NCBI GenBank assembly: GCA_036506495.1
Contig: DASXRQ010000162.1
Coordinates: 1-35,759, forward strand
DNA length: 35,759 bases
Direction of reading: 5' to 3'
Source of the DNA: DASXRC01 sp036506495
Lineage (GTDB): Bacteria; Actinomycetota; Actinomycetes; Mycobacteriales; Micromonosporaceae
Program-made: the position numbers and the translations under genes
Part shown: piece after piece, positions 32,666-35,759 of the stretch
Numbering within the stretch: position 1 is the first letter of the stretch
Layout: every line of letters starts with the position of its first letter
Notes under the pieces: generated by a model
The model's database searches: none
The model's input: the letters and a program-made list of their open reading frames with translations, nothing else
What the model was told of the DNA's origin: nothing

Positions 32666-33961
32666 ATGGAGCGCGGGGCGGTCTCCGGGGAGCGCCTGCA
32701 GTGGACTGAGCCCGTCGCGGTCATCGACCTTGACTCGCGCAGCCCGCCCGACGGGGCGAGGCCGACCCGACCCCACCGCCGGGCGGCGGCCCTCGTCGCG
32801 TGCGTCGTCCTCGCGTTCGGGCTGCCGGCTGCCTCGGGGTCACCGCCGGGCCCGGGCCTTCGGCTGGTGGCGACGGTCTCCGTCCCCAGCGGCGGCGGCA
32901 CGATCGCGGTGGAGGGCGACCTGGTGCTCCTCGACAACGGTGACGGTCGGATCTCCGCCTTCGAGCTGGCGACCGGGCGCCCCCGGTGGACCGTGCCCGG
33001 CGTCGGTGTGATCCCGTATCCGACGTCGGGCCCGGTGCTCATGTACGACCTCGAGACGCCGGCGGGCCGGCCGGTCACCCGCGTCGTGCGCGCGGACACC
33101 GGGGCGGTCATATGGAGCACGGAGGGCCCGATCAATGTGGCCGCCGAGGGCCGGATCGTCTGGACGACCGTGACCGCGCCGGCGTCGGTCAACGCGGTCG
33201 AGCGACCGTTGGGCTCACCAGTAGGGATCGAGGTGCGCGAGCGTGCCTCCGGACACCTGCTGTGGTCGACCCGACCCGAGTGGACGACGATCTCCGAGGA
33301 CGCATCGGGGGCGCTCGTGCTGGTGCGGGCCGGCGGTGGCGTCGAGGCCCGGGACCCGCTGACCGGAGCGATGCTCCGCACCGGGCAGCTGCCCCGGGAC
33401 ATCAACCCGACCAGCATGCTGGCGGTCGGCACCTCGTTGGTCGTTACGGACTACCGCGAACATCGCGTCATCGGGCTCGACCCGGCAACATTCCAGACCC
33501 GGTGGTCACGGGCGGCCGAGGGCATCGTGCCGTGCGGCGATGTGGTCTGCCTTGTCGACAGCGTCGGCGGGATGGCCGCCGCCGACCCGACCACCGGTGA
33601 GGTGTGGTGGACGAACCGGAGCATCCACAGAATGCAGGCGTTTGGCGGCGGCATCATGCTGGGTGACGCGGCGTTCCGTCCGACCCGGATCGTCGACGCC
33701 GCCACGGGCGACACCATGGTCGACCTGACCGACTGGGACGAGACGCCGTGGACCGAGGCGGACCGCCCGCTCGTGCTCAGCCGGGTGTGGCCTCATCGAG
33801 ACCGTACGACCGTGGCCGTGCTCGCACCCGGGTCGTCCGCTCCGCGACTCCTGGGCGATCTGCCGTACACGGTGCGCGGGTGTCAGGCCGCCCGCGGCCG
33901 GATCGTCTGCCTGACGGACGAACATCAACTCGGCGTCTGGGCATGCGCCACCGACGGGTAA
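32666..33961 (+). CDS. Membrane-anchored PQQ-like beta-propeller protein
   Basis: 431 residues. A cytoplasmic N-terminus of ~43 residues precedes one membrane segment or uncleaved signal (AAALVACVVLAFGLPAASG). Then come repeated blades with the motif (D)xxTGxxxWxT: FELATGRPRWTVPG, VRADTGAVIWSTEG, ERASGHLLWSTRP, DPLTGAMLRTG, DPATFQTRWSRA, DPTTGEVWWTN, DAATGDTMVDL. This fits a seven- or eight-bladed propeller outside the cell. Cys in VPCGDVVCLV and RGCQAARGRIVCLTD could form disulfides. Such proteins serve as binding scaffolds; no quinoprotein catalytic residues are evident. TACGCT at 32653-32658 followed closely by ATG suggests a leaderless mRNA. Confidence 0.82.
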   Translation: MERGAVSGERLQWTEPVAVIDLDSRSPPDGARPTRPHRRAAALVACVVLAFGLPAASGSPPGPGLRLVATVSVPSGGGTIAVEGDLVLLDNGDGRISAFELATGRPRWTVPGVGVIPYPTSGPVLMYDLETPAGRPVTRVVRADTGAVIWSTEGPINVAAEGRIVWTTVTAPASVNAVERPLGSPVGIEVRERASGHLLWSTRPEWTTISEDASGALVLVRAGGGVEARDPLTGAMLRTGQLPRDINPTSMLAVGTSLVVTDYREHRVIGLDPATFQTRWSRAAEGIVPCGDVVCLVDSVGGMAAADPTTGEVWWTNRSIHRMQAFGGGIMLGDAAFRPTRIVDAATGDTMVDLTDWDETPWTEADRPLVLSRVWPHRDRTTVAVLAPGSSAPRLLGDLPYTVRGCQAARGRIVCLTDEHQLGVWACATDG

Positions 33962-34049
33962 GCGCGTTGGGCGCGTTCCACAGGGTCGCGTAGGCAGGCG
34001 AGTTGGCGTGCGCCTTCCTGATGGCGTGACGCAGCGAGCGCGCGACTGC

Positions 34050-34166
34050 GGACATGCCGTCGTGCGTCGCGAAGCCGGTGACCAGACCGATCAGGAATCG
34101 AGAAGCGCCGGTCGCCGAGCCACGCCTAGCCTGACCGCCATGGACATCACCATCCACGCGAGCTTC
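34050..34166 (+). repeat. Promoter/gene-start repeat, copy A
   Basis: This segment resembles 35560-35677. The best-conserved parts are CGATCAGGAATCGAGAAGCG, CCTAGCSTGACCG and the following ATG-GACATCACC region. It carries a TAGCCT -10-like box at 34127-34132 ending 7 bases before an ATG. The two copies flank the MFS pseudogene in the same orientation. Confidence 0.65.
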
Positions 34167-34214
34167 CTCCCGCATGACGACCCGGACGCATCCCTGCGGC
34201 CCTCTGACAGCTGA
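34140..34214 (+). pseudogene. Truncated start of a VOC-family gene (copy A)
   Basis: 24 residues: MDITIHASFLPHDDPDASL, then RPSDS and a stop. The first 19 residues match the usual N-terminus of a common actinomycete VOC protein, in which DASL is followed by AFYRDTLGF. The sequence diverges abruptly after DASL. The promoter-like box at 34127-34132 is still in place. Confidence 0.65.
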
Positions 34215-34246
34215 GACGAGATCGATCTCAGGTACATCTTCACGAG

Positions 34247-35649
34247 GTGCCCTTGGCGCTCCGACGCCTCGTCCCCTCCGCCTACCGGCCGGTGCTCGCC
34301 AACCGGGTGTTCCGGCGACTGATCCTCGGCTTCGGGGTCTCATACCTCGGGGACGGGATGAGCTTCGTCGCGGTGGCGTGGCTCGCCATCGAGCTCGCGC
34401 CGCAGGCGACCGCGGGGCTGTGGGTCGGCGGCGCGGTGGCCGCGTACACGTTGCCGGGGGTGGTCGGCGCGCTGGTGTTCGGTCGCCGTCTGCGCCGAGT
34501 GCCGGCCAAGCGGCTGCTGCTCGCCGACAACGTGCTGCGCGGCGCGTTTCTCGGCGCCATCCCGCTCACCTGGCTCGCCGGGCTGCTTACGCCGTCGCTG
34601 TACGTCATGCTGCTCTCGGTCTCGTCGCTGCTGCACGCTTGGGGCAGCGCGGGCAAGTACACTCTGCTGGCCGAGCTGCTGCCCGACGAGCAGCGGCTCG
34701 CCGCGAATACCCTCGTCAGCTCGCTCAGCTTCGCTGCCACGATCGCCGGGCCTGCGATCGCCGGTGTGTTGGTGACGTATGTCAGCTCCGCGCTCGTGCT
34801 CGGTCTGGACGCTCTCACCTACGTGTTCCTAGCCGTGCTGTCGCGCGCACCCGGCTGCCGGAGTCGAGGCACGTCTCTCCCGTCGACCAGGCTGCCGCCC
34901 GCGGCGGGCTCGGGTTGCTGCGGTCCCATCCCGAGCTGCTCGGGCTGCTGACGCTCACCTGGTTCTTCAACCTGCTGTATGGCCCGGTCGAGGTCGCCCT
35001 GCCGCTCCACGTGACCGACGACCTGCGCGCACCGGGCACATTGCTCGGCGTCTATTGGATGCTGTTCGGCATCGGCGCCGTGCTCGGCGGCCTCGCAGTT
35101 GGCGCACTGCGACAGCTGCCGCTCTGGCCTGTGACAGTCCTGATCGTGGTCGGCTGGGGGCTCTCGCTGCTGCCGTTCGGGTTCGACGTGCCGACGCCCT
35201 TGACCGTCGCGTGCTTCACGCTCGGCGGCGTGATCTACTGACCGTTCGTAGCGCTATCCGTGACCCTTATGCAGGCGAAGTCGCCACCGCAGTATCTGGC
35301 TGCGATGCTCGCAGCCCGCAGCGCGGTGCTGCTCACCGCATCGCCGCTCGGCACGGCGCTCGGTGGACCGCTCACCACCGCGCTGGGCCCGGGAGCGACG
35401 CTCGGCGGCTCAGGACTTGCCACCGTGGTGCTCGGCGCCGTCGCCTGCGTCCTGCTGGTGGCCCGGCGGAGGATCCGGCAAGCGCGTGAGCCTGGCGCGC
35501 CACCTGTCCAGGTGCGCCGGATGGACGACAGCAAGGCCGAGGTTCACGAAGAACATGACGACGTCGGGGATCGCGTCGTGCATCGTGAAATAGGTCACCA
35601 AACGATCAGGAATCGAGAAGCGAGGACCCCTGAGCGGCACCTAGCGTGA
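34247..35649 (+). pseudogene. MFS transporter pseudogene (frameshift plus nonsense)
   Basis: The N-terminal part (GTG 34247 or TTG 34253) reads RPVLANRVFRRLILGFGVSYLGDGMSFVAVAWLAIELA and has six hydrophobic segments up to VLGLDALTYVFLAVLSRA. Near 34845 the homologous frame changes to RLPESRHVSPVDQAAARGGLGLLRSHPELLGLLTLTWFFNLLYGPVEVALPL. At 35239-35241 a TGA, probably from a GGA glycine codon, interrupts GGVIY-PFVALSVTLMQAKSPPQYLAAMLAARS, which continues in the same frame to about 35500. The last ~45 residues are repeat sequence, not MFS. Two independent lesions make it a dead MefA-like exporter. Confidence 0.8.
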
Positions 35650-35677
35650 CCGTCATGCACATCACCATTCACGCGAG
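35560..35677 (+). repeat. Promoter/gene-start repeat, copy B
   Basis: Second copy of the 34050-34166 segment. The minus strand reads RFSIPDRLVTYFTMHDAIPDV; copy A gives RFSIPDR and, one frame over, LVTGFATHDGMSAV. The two may therefore share the remnant of a divergent coding sequence as well as the promoter. TAGCGT at 35642-35647 ends 7 bases before the ATG at 35655. Confidence 0.65.
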
Positions 35678-35702
35678 TCCGGACGTCCCGTTCGTCTCCT
35701 AA
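35655..35702 (+). pseudogene. Truncated start of a VOC-like gene (copy B)
   Basis: 15 residues, MHITIHASPDVPFVS, then TAA. It shares MxITIHAS with copy A and diverges from residue 9. It may survive as a tiny leader peptide ahead of the gene that starts at 35743. Confidence 0.5.
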
Positions 35703-35742
35703 GCAGACAATCCCGACCAGACCCACGACTTCAGGAGTGACC

Positions 35743-35759
35743 ATGACCGGCTCTTCCAC
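35743..35759 (+). CDS. Start of a gene cut by the window edge
   Basis: ATGACCGGCTCTTCC (MTGSS) follows AGGAG at 35733-35737 with normal spacing. Only five codons are visible, so no identity can be given. It lies 40 bases after the truncated VOC start. Confidence 0.45.

Overview
The window is very GC-rich DNA with dense, strongly GC3-biased genes, frequent GTG starts and many 4-base stop/start overlaps. The gene set (RbpA, separate Lnt and Ppm genes side by side, an ECF42-type sigma factor with a DGPF protein, CsbD, UMF1 and FxsA proteins) points to a filamentous actinomycete. Micromonosporaceae is my best guess. It looks like an ordinary chromosomal region with two decayed ends and one unusual catabolic operon.

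Layout. 1-2.1 kb is decayed: the tail of an unknown gene, a tyrosine-recombinase fossil with two nonsense codons and two frameshifts, and a frameshifted TPR membrane protein. 2.1-7.1 kb is housekeeping and regulation: a 5'-3' exonuclease, an acyl-CoA dehydrogenase with an operator-like dyad over its promoter, an ECF42-like sigma factor convergent with a YCII/DGPF protein, an Lrp/AsnC regulator and a histidine phosphatase. 7.1-15.5 kb holds CsbD and then the centrepiece, a B12- and radical-SAM-dependent lysine degradation locus. kamA (lysine 2,3-aminomutase) lies divergent from a tightly coupled six-gene operon: kdd, a YtcJ-like amidohydrolase, kamD, kamE, a Kal-like hotdog protein and a MutL-family ASKHA ATPase. 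Together these would take L-lysine to beta-lysine, 3,5-diaminohexanoate and 5-amino-3-oxohexanoate, and separately convert 3-aminobutyryl-CoA to crotonyl-CoA. The 3-keto-5-aminohexanoate cleavage enzyme (Kce), the CoA-transferase and the KamB/KamC reactivase of the clostridial/fusobacterial clusters are not present here. The MutL-like ATPase sits where a reactivase would be expected, and the amidohydrolase has no assigned step.

15.5-19.5 kb has a 580-base intergenic region with a strong hairpin and two 21-bp palindromes spaced by 42 bp. They precede an apparently leaderless lnt, followed by ppm, fxsA and rbpA; rbpA has a SigR-like promoter. 20-26.9 kb has an MFS exporter and a minus-strand run (GDPD, UMF1 transporter, AidB-like acyl-CoA dehydrogenase), then a LuxR-type HTH protein, a 131-nt hairpin-forming spacer and a PlsC acyltransferase. 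27-29.5 kb is cydAB without cydCD. 29.5-34 kb has a DUF6319-like protein, PrxQ/Bcp peroxiredoxin, an SDR, a 61-residue small protein, a 26-bp perfect palindrome, a VOC protein and a membrane-anchored beta-propeller protein. 34-35.8 kb is decayed: an MFS pseudogene with one frameshift and one nonsense codon lies between two diverged copies of a ~115-bp promoter/gene-start segment, each ending in a truncated VOC reading frame. A new gene starts at the right edge. I saw no rRNA, tRNA or CRISPR array.
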